From the NCBI GenBank assembly GCA_951213105.1, contig OX578150.1, positions 23,130,022 through 23,194,021 of the forward strand: a stretch of 64,000 bases of DNA, given 5' to 3'. Origin of the DNA: Amaurobius ferox. Taxonomy: Eukaryota; Arthropoda; Arachnida; Araneae; Amaurobiidae. This document shows positions 1-12,395 of this stretch, in pieces. Position numbers and translations under genes: made by a program. Numbering within the stretch: the stretch's first letter is position 1; each line of letters opens with the position of its first letter. The notes under the pieces were generated by a model. It saw nothing but the letters and a program-made list of their open reading frames with translations. It was not told where the DNA came from and did not search any database.

Positions 1-462
1 TTTTGCGAAATGGCCCGCAAAAGCTTGTATCCACTCTAACTGAAAAACTAATGGACCGAATTTCACAAAATTCGATAGATGAGTCACTTGTGGCTTACCC
101 TGGTGCTGATTAGATTTTAGTACGATTCGGAAAAAAATGACCTGCCTTTTTTTTGCAAAATGGCCCGCAAAAATCGTCCAAATCTAAACTAAAGAACTGG
201 GTATACTCAAATATATCCATTAAATGCTGATTTAATACGTAATTTTTAACGACGAAAAGAATAAGACCAACTCCATTACACTAGGACTAACCGTTCTCGA
301 GATATTTTAGTTTTTTGTACTTTCCCTACACCACCTTTTAAAATAAGCCCGGTTACCGAATGAGAACGAAAATTGAATTAAAAGTGAAATAAATTTAATT
401 AAAATAAAGAGAACGTTAATATAAGTCTGCAGGGAAAGTCATGTGCTGCTCACATCAGATTT
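1..462 (+). repeat. Family A repeat, partial first copy
   Basis: This is the 3' two-thirds of the ~765-bp repeat that is tandemly arrayed from about 926 on. It matches the array units in the 'atggcccgcaaaa' blocks, the 'ccgttctcgagatatttt' block and the terminus 'gctgctcacatcagattttt'. Its 5' part lies outside the window. It holds no coding sequence; short ORFs are repeat shadows. Confidence 0.75.
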
Positions 463-925
463 TTTTTATTTCTGTAAGCTGTTTTTCATCCTGATATTAT
501 TTCTGTAATCTGTTTTATTAAATCTGATTTTTATTTCTGTAGCTGTTTTTATTATTCCTTTTCTGATTTTTACTTTTGTAAGCTTATTTTTCATTCTGAT
601 ATTATTTCTAATAGATTGTGTATTCATTCCGGTAATATGAACCAAACTTTATGATTGAGTCTTCATCTGGTGACCAGGGCCATTTTAAACATTTGCCCAA
701 CTAGGTACGTGCCTTGGGTCCAGGTAACAGACGCGGTCGGGAAAAAAGATTAACACTTTTTACGGACTTTACTAAACGCATCTTGTAAATGGTAAGAATC
801 TATCAGCCATAGTACTTTTAATATATTTTTAAAAATTTATGATTGAATCAATAAATTGAACGTTTTCTAGTTTTTCCCATATAACTTTTAATTTACACGT
901 GGCGATTTATTGCATCAACTGTTTT
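463..925. other. AT-rich spacer between family A copies
   Basis: Positions 463-620 iterate a degenerate 'ttatttctgtaa / ctgttttt' motif. The rest is unique-looking AT-rich sequence with no ORF or recognised element. It separates the partial first A copy from the uninterrupted three-copy array. Confidence 0.5.
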
Positions 926-3236
926 TTACTTTCTCTGCAATACATGGTAATGTATAGGGAAAGTATTGGAATCATGTCGAAAATCACAACTCGAGTTTTC
1001 GACGGATCTACACGTTTCAACACCTCTAGAATACGAAAAAACCATTTTTAGCGTGACGTCTGTGTGTGTGTCTGTCTGTCTGTGTGTCTGTGTGTCTGTC
1101 TGTGCAGATATTGTATCCACTCTAACTAAAAAACTAATGGACCGAATTTCACAAAATTTTGTAGGTAAGTCACTTGTGCGCGGGGCTGGTGCTGATTAGT
1201 TTTGGATACGATTCGGAATAAAAGTACCCGCCTTTTTTGTGAAATGGCCCGCAAAAGCTTGTATCCACTGTAGCTAAAAAACTAATGGACCGAATTTCAC
1301 AAAATTCGGTAGATGAGTCACGTATAGATCACCCTGGTGCTGATTAGATTTTGGTACGATTCAGAAAAAAAAAACCTGCCTTTTTTTGCAAAATGGCCCG
1401 CAAAAATTACCAAAATCTAAAATAAAAAACTGAGTATACTCAAATATATACATTAAATGCTGATTTAATACGTAATTTTTAACGATGAAAAGAATAAGAC
1501 CAACCCCATTACACTAGGACTAGCCGTTCTCGAGATATTTTAGTTTTTCGTACTTTCCCTACGCCACCTTTGAAAATAAGTCCGGTTATCGAATGAGAAC
1601 GAAAATTGAATTAAAAGTGAAATAAATTTAATTAAAATAAAGAGAACGTTAATATAAGTCTGCAGGGAAAGTCATGTGCTGCCCACATCAGATTTTTACT
1701 TTCCCTGCAATACATGGTAATGTATAGGGAAAGTATTGGAATCATGCCGAGAATCGCAACTCGAGTTTTCGACGGATCTACACGTTTCGAGACCTCTAGA
1801 ATACGAAAAAACCATTTTTAGCGTGACGTCTGTGTGTGTGTCTGTCTGTGTGTCTGTCTGTGCAGATTTTGTATCCGCTCTAACTAAAAAACTAATTGAC
1901 CGATTTTCACAAAATTTTGTGGGTAAGTCACTTGTAGGCGGGGCTGGTGCTGATTAGTTTTGGGTACGATTCGAAATAAAAGAACCCGCGTTTTTTTGCG
2001 AAATGGCCCGCAAAAGCTTGTATCCACTCTACCTGAAAAACAAATGGACCGAATTTCACAAAATTCGGTAGATGAGTCACGTATAGGACACCCTGGTGAT
2101 GATTAGATTTTGGGACGATTCAGAAAAAAATAACCTGCCTTTTTTTACAGAATGGCCCGCAAAAATTGTCAAAATCTAAACTAAAAAGCTACGTATGCTC
2201 AAATATATCCATTAAATGCTTGTTTAATGCGTAATTTTTAACGAAGAAAAGAATAAGACCAACCCCATTACACTAGGTCTACCCGTTCTCGAGATATTTT
2301 AGTTTTTTGTACTTTCCCTACACCACCTTTGAAAATAAGCCCGATTACCGAATGAGAACGAAAATTGAATAAAAGTGAAATACATTTAATTAAAATAAAG
2401 AGAACGTAAATATAAGTCTGCAGGGAAAGTCATGTGCTGCCCACATCAGATTTTTACTTTCCCTGCAATACATGGTAATGTATAGGGAAAGTATTGGAAT
2501 CATGTCGAAAATCGCAACTCGAGTTTTCGACGGATCTACACGTTTCGAGACCTCTGGATTACGAAAAAACAATTTTTAGCGTGACGTCTGTGTGTGTGTC
2601 TGTGTGTCTGTCTGTCTATGTGTCTGTCTGTCTGTCTGTGCAGATTTTGTATCCACTCTAACTAAAAAACTAATGATCCGAATTTCACAAAATTTGGTAG
2701 GTAAGTTACTTGTGAGCGAGTCTGGTACTGATTAGTTTTGGGTACGATTCGGGATAAAAGAACCTGCCTTTTTTTGCGAAATGGCCCGCAAAAGCTTGTA
2801 TCCACTCTAACTGAAAAACTAATAGACCGAATTTCACAAAATTCGGTAGATGAACCACTTATGGATTACTCTGGTGCTGATTAGATTTTGGTACGATTCG
2901 GAAAAAAATGACCTGCCTTTTTTTTGCAAAATGGCCCGCAAAAATCGTCCAAATCTAAACTAAAGAACTGGGTATACTCAAATATATCCATTAAATGCTG
3001 ATTTAATACGTAATTTTTAACGATGAAAAGAATAAGACCAACCCCATTACACTAGGACTAGCCGTTCTCGAGATATTTTAGTTTTTCGTACTTTCCCTAC
3101 GCCACCTTTGAAAATAAGCCCGGTTACCAAATGAGAACGAAAATTGAATTAAAAGTGAAATAAATTTAATTAAAATAAAGAGAACGTTAATATAAGTCTG
3201 CAGGGAATGTCATGTGCTGCTCACATCAGATTTTTA
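926..3236 (+). repeat. Head-to-tail array of three family A units
   Basis: The units run about 926-1696, 1697-2454 and 2455-3236. The shared motif 'acatggtaatgtataggg' falls at 942, 1712 and 2470, giving periods of 770 and 758. Each unit opens with an imperfect ~37-bp palindrome whose arms are ACTTTCCCT and AGGGAAAGT. A TCTG/TG-rich microsatellite lies about 100 bp in, and each unit ends 'gctgcccacatcagattttt'. Units share their T-run junctions and have no terminal inverted repeats between opposite ends. ORFs of about 70 codons repeat from unit to unit and are not genes. Isolated copies elsewhere show this is a mobile repeat; a rolling-circle (Helentron/HINE-like) origin is only a hypothesis. 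Confidence 0.85.
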
Positions 3237-4440
3237 TTATTATTATTATTCCCAAGAACTTTGTCAGTTTACTCAGTTTAACTTATTGAATATGCAACTT
3301 TCGCGTTATTCGTCCGCAGTTGGTTTAACCTAGGATGATCTTGTTTAATATTTTTGATTACTTCGTTATGTATTTGTAAATGCATTTCTTCATTATTTTT
3401 ATAAATACGTTGCTTCTGTTTTACCTTTATGTGTAATCTGTAAATACTTTTTTTTGTTTGTTTGTTTTCCCGAATGTTTATGATGCCACGTATCAAACAA
3501 GTGTCTGTTAAATGAAAGTTAATTAATTTAGTATAAATTTCCCTAAACATGAAAAAGTTCCGTATTTTAAATTACTATTGCACACTCGAGTCCGTACGTT
3601 TCGCTGGCGCCATCTACATATGAGTATTTTAAACAAAACTGAAATGTAATATTTATTTTAAATAGTTTAAGTTTTAATAATAAGTACTTAATTATCTTAC
3701 AAGACTAATTGGCAACAAACTTAAATTTCAATGAAGAAAATTTGAAAAATTCAATTTTGAGATCTTTCCATAAAATCAGACAAAATAGAAGCTCGGACAG
3801 AAAGGAAGAAAAACAGATTTTAAAGACAAATTGAAGTGAAATACACTAAATTCAAATTATTTAATTTTAAAATGCATAAGTAAAGTGGTCAATAAGAAGG
3901 GCTTGAATAAAGTTATCAAATATGCAACTCATTCACGAGCAAAGCGAAAATCTGTAAAAAATATAAAAAGAAATCGTGATGTTATACACAATGAGAATTC
4001 TAATTAAGTCTCCCTATAATCTTTGCAGTTGCAAAAGTTCGTTCAAGAAGTTGTACGCAAAAAATTGTACCCTTCAACTTCCATTTTACACGATGCAAGT
4101 TCGTACAATAAGTTAACAGTTCAATTTATTGATTCAACTTCTTCCATCTTGTACAGGGGCTATAGGAATTTGACGGAACAACGGTCTACAGTATCTCGGT
4201 CGACGGTATCTTCTATAGCAGACGATTGCTCAGAAACTGTAAGAGCTTTGTAAAATCACACTATTGGTCTAGAAACGGGATAGTTTCAAAAATTTTCGAC
4301 GGGAAAAAAGCAAAGTCAAGCAAAAACTCGCTCGGGCAAAACATTTTTTTTTTTTTTCGAAAAAAAATATTCAAAATACTGTAATATTGAAAATATTTTT
4401 GTATATTCATAAATAGTACCCCATTTCTGACAAAACAGGC
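3237..4440. other. AT-rich non-coding stretch
   Basis: It starts with a short ATT microsatellite (3235-3250). A 77-codon ORF at 4023-4253 follows a TTTGCAG that could be read as a splice acceptor. Its translation resembles nothing I recognise and it has no partner exon, so I do not call it a gene. Confidence 0.45.
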
Positions 4441-4445
4441 ATAAA

Positions 4446-4630
4446 TTGTTTATATTTTTATCTATTAGGTTTCTAGATTATTATTTATTTTATTTATTAT
4501 TTATTTATATATTATTTAGGTTATTATTTATTTTATTTTATTTTATTTATTATTTATTTATATATTATTTAGGTTATTATTTATTTTATTTTATTTATTA
4601 TTTATTTATATATTATTTAGGTTATTAATG
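4446..4630. repeat. TTTATTTA-rich tandem repeat
   Basis: About three copies of a roughly 55-60 bp unit, each ending in 'tatattatttaggttatt'. The unit is itself built from TTATT/TTTA words. The ORF through it is simple-sequence translation (Y/L/I/F only). Confidence 0.75.
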
Positions 4631-5046
4631 TTTACATTTTTCAAAACCCTCCGATTTCAGCATAGATACCTCGACTATAGATGTTATTCGTATCATAAAA
4701 GCATTTTGTGGGGAAAATTTACCAGAATACAACAAAACACAAATAGGAAGTTTATAATTGCCATTTTGCATATAGCAGTTTGCAGTTTTTCTTGACGTTT
4801 TAGTTTTTGTGTTTCCCGAATAATTTATGGAAAAGTCCACATTTCGAAAGACGGGAAAACTTACACTTTAAAAAAAATTAATTTTACTAAGTTTTCTTTT
4901 GTTTAACAAAGGTGTTAGCGTCAAGTGTGCAAAACTAATTTATCTTTTAATCAGAAATTAGCTCAATAAGGTTCTGTACCCCGGTCACTGTTATGAAAGC
5001 ATGCAAAGTTTCTTCATTCCAGCTCAGCTTACCGTGTGTGTGGGGG
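4631..5046. other. Unannotated AT-rich sequence
   Basis: I see no gene, RNA or recognisable element here. Confidence 0.4.
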
Positions 5047-5320
5047 GGGATCTTCTGAAAATTCCGAGAATATTAACGAAGATTCAGCCTTCTAAGTCAC
5101 CAGGGGGCTTCTGTAAGGTCAAAAAATACGTATATTTCAGAAAAAATACGTATATTTCGAAAGAAAAATATTTTTTAAAGGCGGGGGGAGGGGATCTTCT
5201 GAAAATTCCGAGAATATTAACGAAGGTTCAGTCTTCTAAGTCATCAGGGGGCTTCTGTAAGGTCAAAAAATATATTTCGGAAGAAAAATATTTTCTCCAC
5301 TTCCGGGGGGATCGGAAATC
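5047..5320. repeat. 144-bp tandem duplication
   Basis: The block starting 'gatcttctgaaaattccg' at 5049 recurs at 5193. The two copies share 'ttctaagtca(c/t)cagggggctt' and 'ctgtaaggtcaaaaaata'. A third, decayed piece follows to about 5400 ('gtcatgtaggtcacagaggg'). A 117-codon ORF spans the duplication, but its protein is just the repeat translated twice. Confidence 0.7.
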
Positions 5321-5468
5321 CGGCTTCGTTATATTCTGTCCTGTGAGACTATAACTGCGCAAAGATTCAGTCATGTAGGTCACAGAGGGACTTCTGAAGG
5401 CTCCAGAAGACAGTCAAAAGATACTTTAGACAGTAATTATATAGATAATTGTTTTAATTTGATGAAAA

Positions 5469-6060
5469 CAAGTCTGATGTTGGCAGCACATGACTTTTCC
5501 TGCAGACATAAATTCATTTTCCCTTTCTTTCTGTCACAATTTATTAGATTTAAGTTTAATTGTACGTAAAATAACACGGTTAATTATTTGAAGTTATACT
5601 GAATTTACAGTTTTAATTTAATTTTCATTCTCATTTGGCGACTGGACGTACTTCCAAAGGCATTGTGCCAAAAAAGGGGGAAGAAACTAAAATATCTCGA
5701 GCACGGTAAGATCTATAGTTATTGGGGTTGATCTTATTCTTTTCGCCATGAAATATTCCGGATAAAACAAGCATTTAATTGTACATATGAGCATACGCAG
5801 TCTTTGATTTTAGATTTTGAAAATTTTTAAGAATTTTTCACAGAAAAGGTAGGTTAGTCTTTTTTTCGAATCGTACTAAAATCTAATCAACTCCAGAGTA
5901 ACCCACAAGTGACTTTTTTTTTAAATTTCATGAAATTTGGTTAATTAGTTTTCAGTTTAGAGTGGATACATGCATTGCACAGACATCAGTACGGACAAAC
6001 AAACAAATACATGCACCGACATCACATTGAAAATAGCTTTTTCGGGTTCTAGAATGTATA
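5469..6060 (-). repeat. Diverged family A copy, reverse orientation
   Basis: It begins with the reverse of the A terminus ('tctgatgttggcagcacatg') and carries the reversed 'tctcgagcac' and 'cataattaaatgc'-type blocks. It ends near 6060 in the 'cagacatcag...ttcgggttctagaatg' segment. Its 5' hairpin is missing, replaced by the 146-bp satellite. Confidence 0.65.
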
Positions 6061-7090
6061 TCTGTCGTGTATATTTCTCGATTATAAGTAAATAAATTAA
6101 ATAAATTTAAAAGAAAATATATTTTTTCTATAAAAGTTAAATAAGTATTACAGATTTTATAATTTAGATTTGGAAAAGGAAACGACAATACATTTTACAT
6201 TTGCCCATTCATTTATTAATTTCTCGATTATATGTAAATAAATGCAATAAATTTAAAAGAAAATATATTTTTTCTATAAAAGTTAAATAAATATTACAGA
6301 TATTATATACTAGATTTAGAAAAGGAAACGACAATACATTTTATATTTGCCCATTAATTTATAAATTTCTCGATTATAAGTAAATAAATACAATAAATTT
6401 AAAAGAAAATATATTTTTCTATAAAAGTGAAATAAGTATTACAGATATTATATTTTAGATTTGGAAAAGGAAACGACAATACATTTTATATTTGCCCATT
6501 CATTTATTAATTTCTCGATTATATGTAAATAAATGTAGTAAATTTAAAAGAAAACATATTTTTCCTATAAAAGTTAAATAAGTATTACAGATATTATATT
6601 TTAAATTTGGAAAAGGAAACGAAAATACATTTCATATTTGCCCATTCATTTATCAATTTCTCGATTATAAGTAAATAAATGCAATAAATTTAAAAGGAAA
6701 TATATTCTTTTCTATAAAAGGTAAATTCCCATTTTAGATTTGGAAAAAAAAAGACAATACATTTTATATTTGTCCATTCATTTAATAATTTCTCGATTAT
6801 AAGTAAATAAATGAAATAAATTTAAAAGAAAATATATTTCTTTCTATAAAATGCCTATTCATTTAATAATATCTCGATTATAAGTAAATCAATGCAGTGA
6901 ATTTAAAAGAAAATATATTTTTTTCTATAAAAGTTAAATAATTATTACATTTTAGATTTGGAAAAGAAAACGACGATACATTTTATATTTACCCATTCAT
7001 TTAATAATTTCTCGATTATAAGTAAATAAATGAAATAAATTTACACAAAATATATAAATGTTCTTTAAAAGGTAAATAACTAATAAATTC
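6061..7090. repeat. ~146-bp satellite array, eight units
   Basis: The motif t/a-tctcg followed by attat recurs at 6075, 6221, 6367, 6512, 6658, 6790, 6871 and 7019. The basic period is 145-148, with two shortened units. Each unit contains 'gtaaataaat', a 'ctataaaagttaaata' block and 'tttgcccattcatt'. The array is AT-rich and non-coding. Confidence 0.85.
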
Positions 7091-7097
7091 TTAATTT

Positions 7098-7570
7098 AGA
7101 AACTAAAACTAAAGTCAGTCTGCAGGGTCCACTTCCACAATATGAGCTTGCAATTTCGTCGAAGTGGCTTAACGGTAGAGCGGCTGCTAACCAGTTCGAA
7201 GATCCCGGGTTCGATTCCCGGCTGAGGCAGAAAGGTTGCTTACAATGGCGCCCGGGCGAATTAGCCCTATAGGTTAGTTCAAAGATGTCTGAGGGCTGAG
7301 AGTGACTGCAGTATAACTAGCACGAATTCAATAGACTCTGCGATATAGAGCACCGAAAAATAGAATCAGGAGGGCTAACCGGAGATAAAAATAGCAGGAG
7401 GAGCTCAGTGTTAGATTGTTAGTTGCACGCCAATCTGACATTAGAGTGTGGAGAATGCACAGCCCTAAGAGCTTGCAATTCCGTCCCAATATTTCAACGA
7501 TATATCGTCGGCTAGTCAGTTCGAAGATCCAGGGTTCGGTTCCAGGTTAGGGCAACTTAGGTTCTTTATA
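7098..7570 (+). repeat. tRNA-derived SINE, two tRNA-like modules
   Basis: The first module (about 7160-7232) has an A-box-like TGGCTTAACGG and the B box GGTTCGATTCC. The second (about 7487-7555) is decayed, with GGTTCGGTTCC. Both are preceded by 'agcttgcaatt(t/c)cg', as is the copy at 11300. They interrupt the 146-bp satellite, which resumes at 7571. They are not called as functional tRNAs because the anticodon stems do not pair. Confidence 0.65.
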
Positions 7571-8030
7571 AAGTTTATATTTCCCCATTCATCTGGATTA
7601 TATATAACGAGTAAATAAATTTAAACGAAAAAAAATATATATTTATATAAAAGTTAAAACTATTAATATCTGTATTTGCGAGCTCAAATGGTTTATATTG
7701 CCCTATTCTTTAAATAAATTTTTATCATATATAATTAAATGCAATAAATTTAAACATTATATATTTTCTATAAGATTTATATAACTATTAAATTTCAGAT
7801 GTATAAACTGAAACGACGAACAGTTGTGTATTCCCCATTCATTGAAAATTTTTCGATCATATATAAAAAAAATGCAATAAATTTAAAAGAAAAAAATTTT
7901 TTTTTTCTGTAAGGGTTAAATAAATATTTAATTTTATATTTGCGAATGGGACCGACAATCAATTTTATATTTCCCCGTTCATTTAATAATATCTCAATTA
8001 TAAGTAAATAAAATAGAGAAATCTAAACGA
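7571..8030. repeat. Diverged continuation of the ~146-bp satellite
   Basis: About four degenerate units carry 'ttccc(c)attcat' at roughly 7573, 7700, 7832 and 7972, each followed by the 'aaataaattta' block. Divergence is clearly higher than left of the SINE. Confidence 0.65.
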
Positions 8031-8160
8031 ACAATCTAAATTGAACACAGACGGACATCGTGCCAAATATAGTCAAAACGTGTTCAGGGAATCTTGAAAC
8101 ATATATTGGCATCAAAATATCAAAATCGAAAATTTCCTTGAAAGCAATATTTTCTTAATA
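8031..8160 (-). repeat. Family B fragment
   Basis: It contains 'gacggacatc', 'caaaacgtgttcagg' and 'cgaaaatttcc'. These match the reverse-oriented family B end at 18510-18615 and, in complement, the starts at 16360 and 23820. Confidence 0.6.
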
Positions 8161-8690
8161 CTATACGTATAAGAAAGTAAAAATAAGTTTCTGTTTGTTT
8201 ACCTGTCATGACCACTTACAACTCAAAGGCTCAACGGAACTGCATGCGTTTTTCACTAATTTATAACGCTTAAGAAGCAGGTTTATAGTTAAAAATATTT
8301 CCAGTACAGCTTTAATATAGAAAAATGAAAATTCCAACATATGCTGCTAAGCTAAATGTCACCTGAAATATGCAATCAAATTTGTGAAACTTTTTCATAT
8401 AATAAAACTGGAATGTTTCTATATCAGTTCCTCCTATACCTCCCTGCGGAACAACGGAATCTAAAACGCCTATTTTGTTGATCTGCAATGGCCGCTATAA
8501 TTAAAACAGCTTAAGTGATTTGCATATTTTTGGCTGGATAGGAAGCAATATTTCAAATTCTGAAAATCGTTTTATTTTTCCACAATTACTATTCTCTGGC
8601 AACGCCGATTATTTCTGTTAATATAATATATGTATTATTAGAAATACATGCTATGAATTTTGATTTACGTTGTCCGTATAAAAAAAACAC
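8161..8690. other. Unannotated AT-rich sequence
   Basis: Both strands were read. There is no gene-like ORF, RNA or recognised repeat. Confidence 0.4.
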
Positions 8691-9300
8691 ACCCATTTCA
8701 TTTCCATTAATTTAATGAATTATTAATAATTGAGTTTAAAATATAAATTTTTTTCTTCTTAAAAAATGCAAAAAAAAACATAAAATATAATCTGTATAAA
8801 TGAATTTAATTTTTTTTTTTTTCATCTCATAAGATATAAAAAATTAAATTTAGAAACATACAATTTTAACATACGGTCTGTATAAAAGAAAAATAACTTG
8901 TCCGTTTTATATCTATATTTCCTCCATTAATTCAGTGAATAATTAAGTTAAAAAAAATTTTTTTCATTGCAATAAATGTAAAAAATTAAATCAAAAACAT
9001 TCAATTTTAATGTACGGTTATACGTTATTAATATACGTTTTCATATTATTCCCCATTAATTTAATGAATAATCGAGTTTGAAATGGTTTCTTATCATCTC
9101 AAAAGATGTGAAATATTAAATTAAAAACGTATAATTTTAATGTACGATTTGTATAGAAAAAAAACATTGAAAAATGCATCCGTTTCATTTGTATATCATT
9201 CCCAATTAATTTAATGAATTATTAATAATTCCGTTTAATATTATTTTATTTTTCCTCAAAAGATATTAATAATTAAATTTGAATATACGATTTAAATGTA
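8691..9300. repeat. Degenerate AT-rich tandem repeat
   Basis: '(c)cattaatttaatgaat' recurs near 8704, 8931, 9052 and 9205, each followed by an 'aataat..a/cgagttta' block. This is a decayed array of irregular 120-230 bp spacing, with a unit possibly related to the satellite at 6.1 kb. Confidence 0.55.
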
Positions 9301-10524
9301 TGTACTAATTTATATATTATAAGTAAGGAGTCTTGTTCAGCTAGCTGCAAACCCACAAAACTTCACTCGCAGTCTGGTTCTCAGTCGGAAGACTACCAGG
9401 TGTAGCCATGTCCTTAAAATAACCTTCATGTCCATCCAGTCTAGTTTACTATTACAGTCTAATATAGTACGTTCACTAGTTTAAAATCCAAAGAACTTCC
9501 CTTTTGTGGTGTATAAGAGCCTTAGTTCCACATGAATGCTGCCACCTGTGTCTCATTCTTGGAGACAAATTTTTCCCAACAACCTGATTAATAAGAAGAG
9601 CTGATCATATTCACACAAGAGTACTAGTATGGAGAGATGACACCCCCACCCTTTTTTTTTTTTTTTTTGTTATTTAGACATTTGGGACAATCTTTGGGCA
9701 AGAATTGTTAGATGCTTATCTTTACTGATAAAAGTTAATACTAATTCCCTACCTGTGTCGATGTGGAATGTAAACCAAAAATTCTTCCACGCTGCAGGCC
9801 AGGGGATGGGACCCCGACGAGAAACCTAAGCATATTGGCAGGTTTTGACCAACGAGATAGTATATATTACTACTTCGATGGTTTTGACGCTAAGCGTGAA
9901 CTTCACTGAAAAATTAACTGATGTTTTTACAAAAGTAGTATATGTGCATGGTGCGCTCGCGGCCTTGAACATCTGGAGAGTCCTTGAATTTTCATTTTTT
10001 TCTTCCTCAAGGCCTTGAACATAATAGAACAAAGGGTATTTCTGAAAAATGATCCTGTAAAATACTTGAATTTAATTTTATAAGAATTTTCGAAATTTAG
10101 AGTGGATGAAAAAAATATGCGAGTTTGCCACATCCCTCTCTCTGTCTTTCAGGACTAGAAACACGAGCGGGTGTCTCGCGTCCATTTTGGAGACGTTGCA
10201 CGCTGGGGGTGAAAGAATGTCTTGAGTTCGTCACACACGAGAACGTATTCATTTTTCACGCTTCTCATTTTATTTCGAAAGGTGAATAAAATTAACATTT
10301 AAATATTTTGCTAGTTTATGACAGTTTTGTTAGACCCTATTTATAAATCAATTTTTTCGAATTTTGTCCTTGATTTTTTTTTCTTTTTAGCAACGTCCTG
10401 GGAAAATCCTTGATTCTTTTTCCTCTAAAACTGTACGAACCCTGATTTGCAAACATGCTGAATTAAAAGTACGCATATGATAAATTAAAAATAATACATG
10501 ATTCATAGGGTTCCTTTATTGGGG
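9301..10524. other. Intergenic sequence without recognised features
   Basis: This mixed-composition stretch has overlapping short minus-strand ORFs near 9.8-10.1 kb. None resembles a known protein and none has splice context. I see nothing else supportable. Confidence 0.4.
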
Positions 10525-12395
10525 CAGGACTGCTGCAAGAAGCTGAGCCCCCCCTTCTAACTAGTATACTCACCCCCCCCCCCCCCCCGATAACAATAGT
10601 CAATTTTCAGCAGTGATATGAAATTTTATCCTACATGCCATGCAAATTTTGCATTGCTTTCTAAATTTCTTTATAATTGCTTAATTTTTTTTTTATAAAT
10701 TACTTCGTTTTGTATAGATTCGTTTTGTACAGGTATAAAATATTTTATTTTAGCTGAATTTGGGGTTATATTGAAAATCATCCATTTGTTTACATATTTA
10801 ATTTAAAATAGTTAAAAGTTTAATTAAGATAACAGAAATTAGTATGTTTTTGTATCGTTGTGGGGTTCACTGTTATATATTATGAAATCAAAATCAGCTG
10901 ATGAATGATTATAAACAGGGCTCCATTAAACCACCAGGTTATAGTAGAAACACAAACCCATATGAAGCCACGGTTTGATCATGTGAAAAGATCAAAGTCC
11001 GAAAACAGTTTCCAAAATTAATTTCCCACACACTCATAAATTCTCTAAAAATTATATTACCCGAGTTTCTCCTTATGAAGCAATTGCTTTTCTTGTTTTG
11101 TTTTTTTCTTTTTACATAAATGGTTGCCTATGTCAAAGCAGTGTTACAGCATTTTTGTCTTCTACATTTAGTGCGTATTTTCATTTTCTTAGTTAATCAC
11201 TGGTGGTCAAATTTTAATTTTGTAATTCACCTTTAACTATTAATTATTATGTCACTTTGTTTCTCGTTAAGATTTGCAGGGCCCACTTCAAGACAAGAGC
11301 TTGCAATTTCGACCCAATAACTCAGCGGTAGAGCGTCGGCTAACCAGTTCGGAGATCCAGGGTTCGAATCCCGGTTGGGGCAACAAGGTACTTTACAGAG
11401 AGTAATGTTTAAAATTTGGAAAAAATATGTACAATTAAAGTTCGAACCCGGACAACCAAAATCGTTGTAATTGTCCATTATGGGGGCCCCGTTAAATCTT
11501 CAAAGAAAATCACGTACTTTCCTTGCCCTTTTCATAATTAGCCCCTAGTTGAAAAGTCGATAATATGCATTAACTTAAATGCATATTGTCGATAATATGC
11601 ATTAACATTAGTCGATAATATGCATAGGATAATAAGTATTAACTTTTAGAAAGGTCCTTACAATTATTAACAGCTTCGCTACTAGCTAATGCTTGTATAA
11701 AAATCAATCGCAATTATTAAATGTTAATATTGATATATGGCAGCTAAATGGATTTCTACAGTTAACTATAAGCTTACAAATAAATCTATGCTGTTAACTA
11801 TTTGTTAATAATTTATACAGTAATACTCGTATATTTAGATTGAAAAATAAAATTAATTATTATAACTATTGAAATATATACTAACTATTTGAATTTACAG
11901 ATGCTAATGATTAATAAGCTTTGTAGTACATAAAATTTGACCCAACGACACATAATAGCAATGGTCCCAAATAATAAAAAAAATGCGTTATCTAGTTATG
12001 AATAATTTGAACATTTTTTAATTGAGTATTTTATTTAAAGACTCGATTTTATATTTCAATGCTGTTATTAGTGCTGCTATTTAGTGCTGCTAGTTCTGTT
12101 TAGTAGTGCTATTTTAGTGGCTGCTATTTAGTGTTGCTAGTGCTGTTTAGTGCTGCTATTTTAGTGGTCCCAAATAACAAAAAATGCCTTATTTAGTATA
12201 AATAATTTGAATATTTTTTAATTGAGTATTTTATTTAAATACTCGATTTCAAATTTTAGTGTCCCCCCCCCCCCCACACACACACACCACACCACACTAA
12301 ATTTTCTGGTGAAGCCCTCCCTCAAAACTGCTGAATTCCCTTTTAATTCCAATTCAGCCCCTCATGGATTTCGTTTCAAGCTAAGGACCTGCTTT
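10525..12395 (+). mobile_element. Decayed hAT-type MITE with internal insertions
   Basis: It starts at a degenerate CAGGACTGCTGC and shares the internal blocks 'gatatgaaattt', 'atgcaaattttgcat' and 'ttacttcgtttt' with the better copies at 12657, 24641 (reverse) and 54202. It ends in the decayed 'gccctccctcaaaactgctgaa' block around 12310-12395. It is longer than the ~660-bp intact copy because a SINE (about 11270) and other sequence sit inside. A 16-bp C run lies at 10573-10588. Confidence 0.55.
11270..11400 (+). repeat. tRNA-derived SINE head
   Basis: A tRNA-like segment at about 11313-11382 has the A-box-like ACTCAGCGGTAGAG and a perfect B box GGTTCGAATCC. The upstream 'agcttgcaatttcg' is shared with the 7.1-7.5 kb modules. 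The anticodon stem is mispaired, so this is a SINE and not a tRNA gene. It sits inside the decayed hAT MITE. Confidence 0.7.

Noticed and set aside
966..1957. Paired + strand ORFs (77 and 73 codons) with similar proteins
   Set aside because: The similarity is because both lie at the same place in family A units. The sequence is dominated by TG/TCTG microsatellite translation.
3278..3550. 90-codon minus-strand ORF
   Set aside because: K/I/N-rich composition expected of AT-rich sequence; no family or splice context.
4023..4253. 77-codon + strand ORF after a TTTGCAG acceptor-like site
   Set aside because: Looks non-random but I recognise no domain, and no neighbouring exon continues it.
6061..7090. 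CRISPR-like array
   Set aside because: The 146-bp units are directly abutting with no unique spacers, in a eukaryotic context; it is a satellite.
7160..7232. Functional tRNA gene
   Set aside because: A and B boxes are present but the anticodon stem does not pair, and related modules recur, so it is a SINE.
11313..11382. Functional tRNA gene with a perfect B box
   Set aside because: The anticodon stem is mismatched and the flanks match other SINE copies.
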